The translations under genes were made by a program, and so were the position numbers. Under the pieces are notes generated by a model, which ran no database searches, was not told the origin of the DNA, and saw nothing but the letters and a program-made list of their open reading frames with translations. Positions 45,043 to 53,460 of a stretch of 64,000 bases of DNA are shown here, one piece after another. Position 1 is the first letter of the stretch; the number at the start of each line of letters is the position of its first letter. Source of the DNA: a bacterium (GTDB lineage Bacteria; Bdellovibrionota_C; UBA2361; RFPC01); assembly GCA_030431715.1 (NCBI GenBank), contig JAUIIO010000019.1:1-64000 (forward strand), in the 5' to 3' direction.

Positions 45043-45852
45043 ATGGTTTCTTCAATCGGTGGCTCCAATAAAAGTGGTTCGTTAATACGGTATCTAACCA
45101 AAGCCCGTAGCAGTGAAAACAAGGCCAATGAACGTTTAGCATCAGGTAAACGTATTAATTCAGCAAAAGATGATGCAGCAGGACTCGCTATCGCCAATGC
45201 TCTTGCTGCCAATGTAGCCAAGCTCGGTACAGCAAGTAGAAATGCTACCGATGGTCAATCTCTGATTCAGATTGCAGAGGGGGCTGTCAGTCAGCTCTCT
45301 GATATTAACATACGCCAGCAGGAGCTTGCTGCTCAAGCTGCAAACGGCACTCTTAGCGATGAACAACGACAAGCGCTTGAGCAAGAGCGCTCTGCACTTG
45401 AGCAAGAAGCTGATCGAATTATTGCCTCCACTGAATTCAACGGTAAGAAGGTATTCTCTGGGGAATCAACAACTATACAGGCGGGTACTGGATCTGATGC
45501 CTCTTCGCAAATATCTATTCCGTCAATTGACCCCAGTACGCTAGTAAACCGTGACAGTATCGGAACGCAAGAGGAGGCACAATCTGCGCTTGATTCACTT
45601 AAGTCCCAAGAGCAGAGCATTACCTCTCAACGTGGAACCCTCGGTGCTGTTTCAAGTCGACTCGAAGTTTCGAAGAATCGATCTGAAGACTCCCGAGTAG
45701 AAGAAGAATCTGCTCGCTCAAGAATCACAGATGCTGATATCGCTCAGGAAGTAGCCAACGCGGTTTCTTCGAGGATTATCCAGCAGGGAGCAGCTTCTGC
45801 TATTCAGACTAATAATCTGAGTGCAGAGAATGTATTGAAGCTCCTCAGATAA
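45043..45852 (+). CDS. fliC: Compact flagellin
   Basis: This 269-residue flagellin has the conserved N-terminal D0/D1 part ('NERLASGKRINSAKDDAAGL', 'NATDGQSLIQIAEGAVSQL') and C-terminal part ('SRITDADIAQEVANAVSSRI', ending 'NNLSAENVLKLLR'). The D2/D3 hypervariable domain is almost absent: only ~80 residues separate the two conserved parts. I place the start at ATG 45043, with GAGG ~8 bases upstream; an upstream TTG at 44983 would add 20 residues unlike any flagellin start. No other flagellar gene is in the window, so it is an isolated filament gene. Confidence 0.93.
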   Translation: MVSSIGGSNKSGSLIRYLTKARSSENKANERLASGKRINSAKDDAAGLAIANALAANVAKLGTASRNATDGQSLIQIAEGAVSQLSDINIRQQELAAQAANGTLSDEQRQALEQERSALEQEADRIIASTEFNGKKVFSGESTTIQAGTGSDASSQISIPSIDPSTLVNRDSIGTQEEAQSALDSLKSQEQSITSQRGTLGAVSSRLEVSKNRSEDSRVEEESARSRITDADIAQEVANAVSSRIIQQGAASAIQTNNLSAENVLKLLR

Positions 45853-45931
45853 ATAGAGGCGCTAACCCTCTGTATTTGCTCATCATAACCTATTAGTTCA
45901 CTAAGGGGCCGGATATCTGTATAATACAGGT

Positions 45932-46327
45932 ATGATATCCCAGATCTTATCAGCAGCTGTAAGCACCGTAAGCGCCACAGTGGAGACCACAGTAGAGGTT
46001 GCCGGTGCTGGGATCGACCTTGCTCAGGAGTTTGTCACAGGAGCCGCCCGAGAAGGAGCTGAGATAGTTACCGAGGTAAACGAAGCACTTACTACAGTAA
46101 CAATTGCTTCTGCAGGTGACGTCGCACTCGATTACTCATCACAAGTAATGTCTGCAGCATTTACTGCCGCAGATCTTCAAAAGGCAGATGGCTCAATTAG
46201 CGCGCCATCTGTTCAAGCAGCACCTGCTGTACAACCCACACAGGTTCAGGTAGCAACCCAAGGGTCAACTGCTGCTCCAGCGCCATCGCTCTCAGATGCT
46301 TCGCTACCCCCGGCAATCGCGGCTTAA
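45932..46327 (+). CDS. Ala-rich small protein downstream of flagellin
   Basis: This 131-residue protein has a helical first half ('VSTVSATVETTVEVAGAGID') and a Pro/Ala/Gln-rich second half ('APAVQPTQVQVATQGSTAAP'). I recognise no family. It has no signal peptide and low complexity. It follows the flagellin gene by 79 bp on the same strand. A link to motility is only positional. Confidence 0.55.
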   Translation: MISQILSAAVSTVSATVETTVEVAGAGIDLAQEFVTGAAREGAEIVTEVNEALTTVTIASAGDVALDYSSQVMSAAFTAADLQKADGSISAPSVQAAPAVQPTQVQVATQGSTAAPAPSLSDASLPPAIAA

Positions 46328-46387
46328 TTTCAAATTAACTACACTCTTAAGCTAGCAACAGTCTGTTCATCAGATAATAATGTACGG

Positions 46388-47806
46388 ATGCTACTTAAAA
46401 TAGCCTTCTCTCTATTCTCATGTTTGTTCAGTATTTGGATTTTTTTTCCAGGTGCTTTTACACCAGATACTGCCGATGCATACGCACAGGTAAAAAGCGG
46501 GATCTTTTACGATCCCCACCCTCCCCTCTTTTCTATTATCTGGACTGCTATCGAATATCTACACGATGGCCCCGCCGGGATGCTTATCCTACACCTTGGC
46601 TGTTATTGGCTGGGATTATTTCTACTGGGAGAATTCGGATACAGAAAAGCAGGAATTTCTTTTTGGTGGATCATACTTCCTGGTTACTGGCTGCCCCTAC
46701 TAGCAACGTTTGGCGCTGTCTGGAAAGACGCTTCTCTTCTGGCGTCACTCTCTCTCGCTTTAGGATTTTTAGCGCTCGCCTATCACCTTCGTTCAACTCT
46801 CATCCTCTCTGGAGTAACTCTGACTCTCTTTACAGCAGTAGGTGTGAGATACAATGCATTTTTGACTGTGCTTCCACTTTGCGCTCTACAGATTCTTGCC
46901 TACTACGATATCCGCCAAAGAACGATCTCCCGTCTTAAGGCGAGCTTGCTTACATTTACTTACTGCGCATCTCTTCTGATCATGAACATCATAGCTATCA
47001 AGATCATTGCCCACACACTCTATCCTAGCCAGCGGATATACGGGTATGAGCTTGTAGCAATGAGTGTACGTGCTGAAGAGAATCTCTTGCCGGCTCCCTA
47101 TGACGATTATACGTTAACAGATCTCAAGTCACTCTATAGCCCCGCAGGTAACGTAAGAACTTTCTGGGCAGACACTTGGCCCCCATACATTCCCAATCCT
47201 TCAAGTAAGCCAGCTTGGGACAGAGAAAAAAGTATAAGAACTGCTACACCTTCTCCTCATAAATCAAAAAGGCTCCCCTATGAAGTACGAGACCCAGAAT
47301 ACAATCAAACACTAAAGGGTGCTTGGCTAAGCGCGATACAAAGTTATCCTCTCGTATATCTTTCTCATAAAGCTTCTCTCGTAGCTTACCTGCTAGGAAT
47401 TGATAAGAGATACGTATGCTATCCCTATCACGATTCAGTTATATGGACCGGTGAATACAACTCTCGTGGCCCTGAAGAAGGTACTCTTCGCTATAGAGCA
47501 AACCGTGTCCTAACAAACGTTCTCTTTCTACTTAGAAACTCACTTCTTTTTAGAGGATGGTTCTACCTCTGCCTAGCGTTCATGCAACTGTTGTGGTGCT
47601 ATTTCTTCCTAAAATCGCTCTCCCAGAAGCTCCTAAAAGCTTCACTGGCATTGCCACTCCTATCACTCTTAAATATAGCGCTGCTGACTCTGATAGCGCC
47701 GTCATGTGATTTTCGCTACCTCATCCCTTCGGTATTTGGGTGTATAGTATTTCTACCCTGTGTGTATCCAATTGTTCGCAGACGCACAGATACGAACCTC
47801 TATTAA
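46388..47806 (+). CDS. Polytopic membrane protein, GT-C glycosyltransferase-like
   Basis: This 472-residue protein has about ten membrane helices. The first loop 'GAFTPDTADAYAQVKSG' followed by 'YDPHPPLFSIIW' resembles the Asp-containing first loop of GT-C/PMT-like enzymes, and the motifs 'VWKDASLLASLSLALGF' and 'VGVRYNAFLTVLPL' are typical of DUF6020-like relatives. The large loop at ~220-330 should face the periplasm. It may glycosylate a surface component, possibly the neighbouring flagellin, but acceptor and donor are unknown. Confidence 0.65.
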   Translation: MLLKIAFSLFSCLFSIWIFFPGAFTPDTADAYAQVKSGIFYDPHPPLFSIIWTAIEYLHDGPAGMLILHLGCYWLGLFLLGEFGYRKAGISFWWIILPGYWLPLLATFGAVWKDASLLASLSLALGFLALAYHLRSTLILSGVTLTLFTAVGVRYNAFLTVLPLCALQILAYYDIRQRTISRLKASLLTFTYCASLLIMNIIAIKIIAHTLYPSQRIYGYELVAMSVRAEENLLPAPYDDYTLTDLKSLYSPAGNVRTFWADTWPPYIPNPSSKPAWDREKSIRTATPSPHKSKRLPYEVRDPEYNQTLKGAWLSAIQSYPLVYLSHKASLVAYLLGIDKRYVCYPYHDSVIWTGEYNSRGPEEGTLRYRANRVLTNVLFLLRNSLLFRGWFYLCLAFMQLLWCYFFLKSLSQKLLKASLALPLLSLLNIALLTLIAPSCDFRYLIPSVFGCIVFLPCVYPIVRRRTDTNLY

Positions 47807-47854
47807 TTATGCCACATCTCGAAACTTATGCTGCATTTTTACGAATGTAGTGAC

Positions 47855-48250
47855 ATGAGAAAATTAACATCAAAAAAGGAACGCGGAGTACATCTCCTAG
47901 AGTGTATACTATCAACCTGCTTAAGCGTCTTGCTAATAAGTATCTCACTACCATCGATACGTGAGATACAGAAAAGAGCGCAGGTAAGATTTGTAGCTGA
48001 TAAGATTACGGCCCATCTTCAAAGAGCTCACAGTCTCGCTCTCGGAAACCATCTCCAAACGAGTGTCTCAGTAAGACTGTTAGAGGAATCTTTTCGTGAA
48101 GTTGAGATCAACTCTGGGAAAAAAGAATTCTTTTTTTATATAAGCGGTGCGACGAGTCCGGGGACACTTACAATTCGAGACAACACTTACATGTGCCGAA
48201 TTACTCTCTCACTTCGCGGACGTATTCGAAGGGTATGCCAAAACGAGTAA
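47855..48250 (+). CDS. Type II secretion/type IV pilin-like pseudopilin (GspH/FimT-like)
   Basis: This 131-residue protein has a short prepilin leader 'MRKLTSKKERG' followed by 'VHLLECILSTCLSVLLIS', with Gly at -1 and Glu at +5 of the mature form, as required by prepilin peptidase. The rest is a small beta-type domain. The features resemble minor pseudopilin GspH or FimT. ATG 47855 is preferred over 47828 because it gives a normal leader length. Other pseudopilin genes lie 2.4 kb downstream. Confidence 0.75.
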   Translation: MRKLTSKKERGVHLLECILSTCLSVLLISISLPSIREIQKRAQVRFVADKITAHLQRAHSLALGNHLQTSVSVRLLEESFREVEINSGKKEFFFYISGATSPGTLTIRDNTYMCRITLSLRGRIRRVCQNE

Positions 48251-48258
48251 CAGGATAC

Positions 48259-49872
48259 TCAAAACTTTTCTTCGACTTCATACAGATCAGGAAGATCGTT
48301 TTCTATAAGAATAAGATCCCCTGAAGAGCTCACCTCGCCAAGTTTTTGAAACGCTCCGTCTCTCGTAGAAATACTGAAGATGTTCTCCTCATTCATTCCT
48401 CCTTCAAGCAAGCCTTCTCGAAGTGCGGGCTCATTAACAGTCCCAACAAGAATGACAAGATCGCAAATTTCAGCAGCCCGAAGAGCAGCCTTCTTATTCT
48501 CCTCATATTGTTTATCACCGAGCTCAATCATACCCGGTGTCATAAGAATTCGCCGTTCGGCAGGAAGCTCAGCAAGAACATCTAAAGCAGCCGCAAATCC
48601 GTCCGGATTAGAATTATAGGCGTCTCTTAGGTAACTGACAGATCCTTCCTTTGTCAGCATCAAACGATTATCTACCGGTTGAATATTACGTATCACTGCC
48701 AGCACATGCTCTGGATCCGCTCCGAGAGCACACGCCATCGTAAAGACCCCGAGGAGATTTGAAAGCGCTGGCATTCCTAGAAGACGAGTAAAGCCGCTAT
48801 AGCTACTACCACGCCAAAGGATCTCAAATGAAGTCCCTTCTTGTAAGAACTTCACCTCTGAGGCTGCACAATGGAGATCCCCTGATTCATTCTTAAATCC
48901 ATAGAGGTAGGTTTGCTCTTTTGGGAATTCAGAAGTCATCCTTCTTGCTCCCTCGTTGTCTCCGTTACAAACAAGAATTCCAGATTGAGGGATAGCTTGC
49001 GGCAACTCAGATTTAGCCTTATACACTCTTTCAACCGAACCATAGCGCTCCAGATGGGCCATTCCAACTACGGTGACTATTCCAGCAACAGGTGGAGTAA
49101 AGTCACAAAGCCGTTTAATTGAACCAACATTATAGGCTCCCATCTCAATTACGGCGTACTTGTGAGCAGGAGTCATCCGTTCACGAATCTCACGGGTAAT
49201 ACCCATGACGGTATTAATACTCTTTGGCGGACAAAATGTCGGGCCAAGCGTCGCTTGCAGCACTTCACCTAGAGCTGCCTTCACACTCGTCTTCCCGTAA
49301 CTTCCGGTGATGCCAATGATATAGGGATCGACTTTTGACAGGATCGCTTTTGCCTCGTTGTAGTATTTTAGTTTTGTTCTCTTCTCAAACGGCGAGAGAG
49401 AGATGTTTGAAAGGAGAATAAAGATCGGAAGGAGCTGCAGAAATAAGACCGAAGATACAACCGGACACTTAAAACAAAAAATGAAAAGGACAAGAAGTGT
49501 TAAAAAAGCGAGAGCACACGCCACCATGAAGATACGGGTTGCTCGAGCTGTCATGTTAAGCTTTATTTTCCCAGCTCTACGAGGATCTTTTTGAGTAAAG
49601 ACTAAACCGAGCATTCCAACAAGAAACACAAGAAGTCCTACTACAAGAGAACTAGAAAAAAGAGATAAGAGATAGGAAACAAGCACAACTGCTGTTCCTC
49701 GTTTATCAAAAGCTCGGTAGGTAACATACCAGCGCAGAAATCGACGAGCGTCATACTCCTCTTGTTGAAAATACCTGAGATAGATGAGTGAGCGCTTATA
49801 CGCAAACGCTACAAAGGCCGCGAAGCTGCCAAGAAAGAGTAGAAAAGTTCCTGTATTAAATTCTCCGAACAC
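48259..49872 (-). CDS. Membrane-anchored MurF-like Mur ligase
   Basis: This 537-residue protein has about five hydrophobic segments in the first 160 residues, then a Mur ligase core. The ATP loop is 'GITGSYGKTSVK' (187-198). 'SINTVMGITREIRE', 'AVIEMGAYNVGSI' and 'VGMAHLERYGSVERVYKAKS' follow, and the C-terminal domain has 'DAYNSNPDGFAAALDVL', the MurF-type motif. The usual soluble MurF N-terminal UDP-substrate domain is replaced by membrane helices. It might add D-Ala-D-Ala to UDP-MurNAc tripeptide, or ligate another substrate. The gene is not in a dcw cluster. Confidence 0.8.
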   Translation of the reverse strand: MFGEFNTGTFLLFLGSFAAFVAFAYKRSLIYLRYFQQEEYDARRFLRWYVTYRAFDKRGTAVVLVSYLLSLFSSSLVVGLLVFLVGMLGLVFTQKDPRRAGKIKLNMTARATRIFMVACALAFLTLLVLFIFCFKCPVVSSVLFLQLLPIFILLSNISLSPFEKRTKLKYYNEAKAILSKVDPYIIGITGSYGKTSVKAALGEVLQATLGPTFCPPKSINTVMGITREIRERMTPAHKYAVIEMGAYNVGSIKRLCDFTPPVAGIVTVVGMAHLERYGSVERVYKAKSELPQAIPQSGILVCNGDNEGARRMTSEFPKEQTYLYGFKNESGDLHCAASEVKFLQEGTSFEILWRGSSYSGFTRLLGMPALSNLLGVFTMACALGADPEHVLAVIRNIQPVDNRLMLTKEGSVSYLRDAYNSNPDGFAAALDVLAELPAERRILMTPGMIELGDKQYEENKKAALRAAEICDLVILVGTVNEPALREGLLEGGMNEENIFSISTRDGAFQKLGEVSSSGDLILIENDLPDLYEVEEKF

Positions 49873-49927
49873 TACGTAACCTCTGGAAATTCATCACCAT
49901 GACCAAGTATAGATATACGATTAGCAG

Positions 49928-49962
49928 TATACTAGAGGACTTTGCAAATGTCCTCCAGTATA
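49928..49962. promoter_or_regulatory. 35-bp near-palindrome upstream of the TRIC channel gene
   Basis: TATACT-a-GAGGAC (49928-49940) and GTCCTC-c-AGTATA (49950-49962) form a 12-bp stem with one mismatch around TTTGCAAAT, itself nearly self-complementary. It lies 15 bp before the preferred TRIC start and 56 bp upstream of the divergent MurF-like gene. A dimeric repressor site is a plausible reading; a 5'-UTR hairpin is the alternative. Confidence 0.5.
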
Positions 49963-49976
49963 TATACTGTACCTGT

Positions 49977-50600
49977 ATGCTCGTTTATGTCCTTGGCCTT
50001 CTGGGTGTAGCAGTATTTGCAGTGAGTGGCGCTCTTGCCGCCGGGCAAAAGCATTTTGATTGGGTCGGCGTGGTTGTTCTCGCTGTTATTACATCACTCG
50101 GCGGTGGAACACTAAGAGATGTGTTACTCGATCGTCCCCTTATTTTCTGGATTAAAGACCCTAACTACCTCTGGGTAGCTATTGGCTCAGCCTTTCTTAC
50201 CATTCTCTACTGTAGCTGCCTGCGTCCTCCTATGAAGGCACTTCTTATCGCAGATGCTCTAGGACTAGCTCTTTTCGCTATTGTTGGAGCACAGATAGCT
50301 GAAGCCACCGGAGTGCCGGCACTTGTGGTTGTGGTAATGGGAATTCTTACTGGGGTGGCTGGGGGTGTTCTAAGAGATGTTTTATCCAATGATGTACCAC
50401 TCTTGTTCAGATCCACGGAAACGATCTACTCCGTTACGGCTCTAGGAGGCATTCTCGCCTATCTTTTATTGCAAGAATTTAGTGTGCAGCGGGCCACTTC
50501 TTCCATCATCGGCGTAGTTATCATAGCAGCATTAAGGCTCTGGGCGATCTTCTTCGATATCAAGCTACCGGTTTTTCGCACACCATCTGATACAGAGTAA
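49977..50600 (+). CDS. TRIC-type cation channel (UPF0126, YicG-like)
   Basis: This 207-residue membrane protein has seven helices and the two family repeats 'VAVFAVSGALAAGQKHFDWV' and 'LGLALFAIVGAQIAEATGVP', with 'SLGGGTLRDVLLDR' and 'VAGGVLRDVLSNDVP' as the matching glycine loops. Prokaryotic TRIC proteins form K+-permeable trimers. I place the start at ATG 49977, since family members begin 'MLVY..LG.AVFA.SGAL'. The in-frame ATG at 49899 would add 26 residues translated through a 35-bp palindrome. Confidence 0.88.
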   Translation: MLVYVLGLLGVAVFAVSGALAAGQKHFDWVGVVVLAVITSLGGGTLRDVLLDRPLIFWIKDPNYLWVAIGSAFLTILYCSCLRPPMKALLIADALGLALFAIVGAQIAEATGVPALVVVVMGILTGVAGGVLRDVLSNDVPLLFRSTETIYSVTALGGILAYLLLQEFSVQRATSSIIGVVIIAALRLWAIFFDIKLPVFRTPSDTE

Positions 50601-50667
50601 ACTCACACAACATTTTCTCACTTTTCTCGAATAAGATTCTACTATCAAAAATCAAGGAGAAAAGTCT

Positions 50668-50949
50668 ATGGCAGAACATAAGGATCTCGGAGGTGCCTTT
50701 CTAGAACTCATCATAAGTACCGTACTTTTACTCAGTGCCCTATTACACTTAAGAAGGCTGCAAATGAACTACGCAAGCTTTAATAGACGTACGTACAGAG
50801 AGCTCCAACAGTTCAGATCAGAGAAGGAGAATATGTATCAAAGGCTAGAGAGTGGAGGATGCACAAAAGAGTCAACTTCATACAGTCTTCTTGCGGCACG
50901 CTGTACTGACGCTTCAGAAACGTTTACTTTTTTTTCAAGCACACAGTGA
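50668..50949 (+). CDS. Small pseudopilin (GspI-like)
   Basis: This 93-residue protein has the leader 'MAEHKDLG' followed by 'GAFLELIISTVLLLSALLHL', with Gly at -1 and Glu at +5. After the N-terminal helix ('RRTYRELQQFRSEKENMYQR') comes a Cys-containing tail. Length and motif fit a minor pseudopilin of the GspI type. The stop overlaps the next gene's GTG start, and three pseudopilin-like genes follow in order here. Confidence 0.7.
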   Translation: MAEHKDLGGAFLELIISTVLLLSALLHLRRLQMNYASFNRRTYRELQQFRSEKENMYQRLESGGCTKESTSYSLLAARCTDASETFTFFSSTQ

Positions 50950-51758
50950 GCACCATCGAACACCTCATAGCGTCAGCTCTTTTTCTTTTACTAAGTGCTC
51001 ACATGCTTAGTGAATCAGCCATACTGACAAAAAGCAGTAAAGAAGGAGAATTGCACTACACTGAACAGAAGGCATTTAGTACCGTAACAAGTTGGGTTGA
51101 GGAATTTGTTCGTGCCGCTGATATGCATACTCTCCGCTCAGGATTATCCCTTACCACCCCAGAGGCCTTTTTATTTAAAAGATCAAGTACCCTCTTACCA
51201 GCCGAGAACTCAAATACACTTACGCTTCTTCAGATTGATCCAGTCTATGCTTATAAGGTCATAACTCACGACACTCTTAGCGATACGTTTCATGCCTTTG
51301 CCTGTCCGCGATATGATGCTGATTTTAGACTTTCCTCAGAAGACGAGCATTTTATCGGAGCTTCAAGTAACTGTCTTTTGGAGCTGCAGGGGAAAAGCTA
51401 TGTACATTCAGGTAAAAGCGAGTGTCGTGATTTCAAGCTCCGTCCTTCGCCGTCGGATCGCTGTCACAAAGAAGCCCTAGAAGACACGAGACTCCTTTTT
51501 CCAATCAAAAATCATCTAACCCTCTACGTCTCAAAAAATGGTGATCTGAGGCTGGTGCAATATAAACTTGGAAACATTGTAGAAAATCAGCCGCTCGTAT
51601 CACCTATAAAGCGTATCCTTTTCTCTTTAAAAGAGGTTGATGGCATTATTATCGTATCGGTAGATGTTACTTTCCCATCAGGAAGATCTGATTCATATAC
51701 GACATCAACTTCTATAACCAAAACCTCTCACTATAACCTCCTCTTTCACCCTGCGTAG
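50946..51758 (+). CDS. Pseudopilin-like protein (GspJ/PilW-like), no leader
   Basis: This 270-residue protein starts with GTG in the overlap GTGA. The N-terminus 'STIEHLIASALFLLLSAHML' is a pilin-type hydrophobic helix with Glu at position 5 counted from the initiator Met, but there is no preceding charged leader or Gly at -1. The remainder contains Cys residues and a beta-type domain ('ITVSVDVTFPSG'-like end). By position and size it would be GspJ/PilW. The missing leader is odd: processing by prepilin peptidase may not be needed or the real start may differ. Confidence 0.6.
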   Translation: MSTIEHLIASALFLLLSAHMLSESAILTKSSKEGELHYTEQKAFSTVTSWVEEFVRAADMHTLRSGLSLTTPEAFLFKRSSTLLPAENSNTLTLLQIDPVYAYKVITHDTLSDTFHAFACPRYDADFRLSSEDEHFIGASSNCLLELQGKSYVHSGKSECRDFKLRPSPSDRCHKEALEDTRLLFPIKNHLTLYVSKNGDLRLVQYKLGNIVENQPLVSPIKRILFSLKEVDGIIIVSVDVTFPSGRSDSYTTSTSITKTSHYNLLFHPA

Positions 51759-51760
51759 TT

Positions 51761-52543
51761 ATGAACAATAAAGACTCAGGATACATTCTGGTAAGCATTC
51801 TCTTCGTAATTGCCTTTCTGGGGCTACTTTTTTCTAAGATATCCATGCATCACCACTACATGCTCTCCTCACGTTACGAAGAGATTCATACATCTAGAGC
51901 GTTAGAAAGAGCGAAACAGGGGCCTGCTAAATCAATAAAACTTTTCCCCTCCGGGCTACGTCAGGTCACGCTAAGTGGCACAAGTGGAAAAATGAAGAGT
52001 TCACTCGTTGTTCACCAGTTTGAAAGTACAACAAGTTCGTTTCCGGATTTTAACAAGCTCAGCGTCTATCTTACGATGTGCAATGATATAAAGGAGTTCC
52101 ATGGTACTCATACTCAAAATGGCGAACGGTTAACACCTTCTGCATTTCAGTCACCACTCTCTTGCAACGATATCGCTCTTAGCACCGATCGTGAACAGAT
52201 ATATTTCTACACAGAGAACCTAGAACTTCCTGCGCTTCAGACTTCAGAGACCGTCATCATTACATCGACAGGATTTATGAGTATTCAAAATCTCATCCTG
52301 AAAGGAGACACATCACTCTTTGCTGCAGGAGATATCGTAATTGAAGTTACTCAAGCGCCCGATATTCAAACACTCTGGCTATACTCTGCAAGTGGGATCA
52401 TTCATCTAAAATCTGTTCCACAAAACATACAGATAAAAGCTTACGCAGCTGAAGGTGTCTATCTCCCAGCAGGTCATAGTCCACCGCAGCCTTTAACACC
52501 TAGCCAATATCTGAAAGGTTCACTGCTACTTGGAATGAGGTAG
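51761..52543 (+). CDS. Pseudopilin-like protein (GspK/PilX-like)
   Basis: This 260-residue protein has the leader 'MNNKDSG' followed by 'YILVSILFVIAFLGLLFSKI', with Gly at -1 but Ser instead of Glu at +5, the known exception in GspK-type pseudopilins. After a helical segment the sequence becomes beta-rich ('IIHLKSVPQNIQIKAYAAEG'), which is not typical of GspK. It follows the GspJ-like gene by 2 bp. Its end overlaps the convergent GT2 gene by 18 bp. Confidence 0.6.
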   Translation: MNNKDSGYILVSILFVIAFLGLLFSKISMHHHYMLSSRYEEIHTSRALERAKQGPAKSIKLFPSGLRQVTLSGTSGKMKSSLVVHQFESTTSSFPDFNKLSVYLTMCNDIKEFHGTHTQNGERLTPSAFQSPLSCNDIALSTDREQIYFYTENLELPALQTSETVIITSTGFMSIQNLILKGDTSLFAAGDIVIEVTQAPDIQTLWLYSASGIIHLKSVPQNIQIKAYAAEGVYLPAGHSPPQPLTPSQYLKGSLLLGMR

Positions 52544-53410
52544 CGCTTCCATGAGCACAGAGCGGAGCTCATGAAGTGCGGTATGCGTATCTCCTGATGA
52601 AAGATTATCAAGAAGATCATTATAAAGTGGAACCATCTGAGGAGCATGCTTTTGTGCTCCTTGACGCAGTACGAGAATCTTTTTTTCAGCTTCCGCTTTC
52701 ACCATCTGCCTCTGCTCATTTGTGAGATCTGCCTCTGTCAGAAGTTTTACAAGTGCATACGCGCGAAATCGATCCATAGCTGGTTGTGATTGAGAGAGTT
52801 GATCCTCATGCCCGCCGAACTTAAAGATAAGCTCTTCATCAATAAGACCAATCTGGTATTTTCTAGTTACGCGAATCCACAGGTCATAGTCCTCACACAC
52901 CGCCATCTGTTCATCAAATACTCCGACATCCTCAAAGACTTCCCGGTGAAGCATTATCGAGGAAGCACTAATACAGCACCTTTCAAGTGAAGGCTTAAAG
53001 GCTTCACCGCTTGCCATAGCGTGATAAAGCTTCTTATTGACCCTCTTACCGTGCCTGTGCCACCGTTCCTCGCACTGAGAGAGTTTTAGCTCAGGGTGCT
53101 CGGCATGAAATTGAACCTGACGGGCAAGTTTCTTCTCGTGCCAATAGTCATCTGAGTCAAGCAGAGCTATCCATAAACCACTCGCCTTCTCGATACCGGC
53201 ATTTCTGGCAGCTGCCACTCCTCCACGCTCCTTACGAATAAAGGCATGCCCTGCCCGCTCAACTCTATCTCGTACAGCACTCAGGTCTTGCGTTGAACCA
53301 TCGTCTATCACAATAAGCTCAAAGTCTCTGTACGACTGCGCAAGCACAGACTCAACAGCCTGGCTAAGCATCTGAGGACGGTTATATACAGGGATAAGTA
53401 CAGATATCAT
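52526..53410 (-). CDS. Glycosyltransferase family 2
   Basis: This 294-residue GT-A enzyme has 'ISVLIPVYNRPQMLSQAVES' at the N-terminus, 'LIVIDDGSTQD' (nucleotide-binding Asp-Asp), 'VAAARNAGIEKASGLWIALL' and then 'DSDDYWHEKKL' (metal DxD). 'VCEDYDLWIRVTR' is the acceptor-side motif with the probable catalytic base. The C-terminal ~90 residues form a helical extension. The sugar and acceptor are unknown. Confidence 0.88.
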   Translation of the reverse strand: MISVLIPVYNRPQMLSQAVESVLAQSYRDFELIVIDDGSTQDLSAVRDRVERAGHAFIRKERGGVAAARNAGIEKASGLWIALLDSDDYWHEKKLARQVQFHAEHPELKLSQCEERWHRHGKRVNKKLYHAMASGEAFKPSLERCCISASSIMLHREVFEDVGVFDEQMAVCEDYDLWIRVTRKYQIGLIDEELIFKFGGHEDQLSQSQPAMDRFRAYALVKLLTEADLTNEQRQMVKAEAEKKILVLRQGAQKHAPQMVPLYNDLLDNLSSGDTHTALHELRSVLMEALPHSK

Positions 53411-53460
53411 CTTCTCTGGTTCTTTGATTTATCGATATAAGCACGGTAGTATAGCCTATT

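Noticed and set aside
46420..46938. 172-codon frame inside the membrane protein gene
   Set aside because: It overlaps a long polytopic protein with family motifs and shows Arg/Ser-rich shadow composition.
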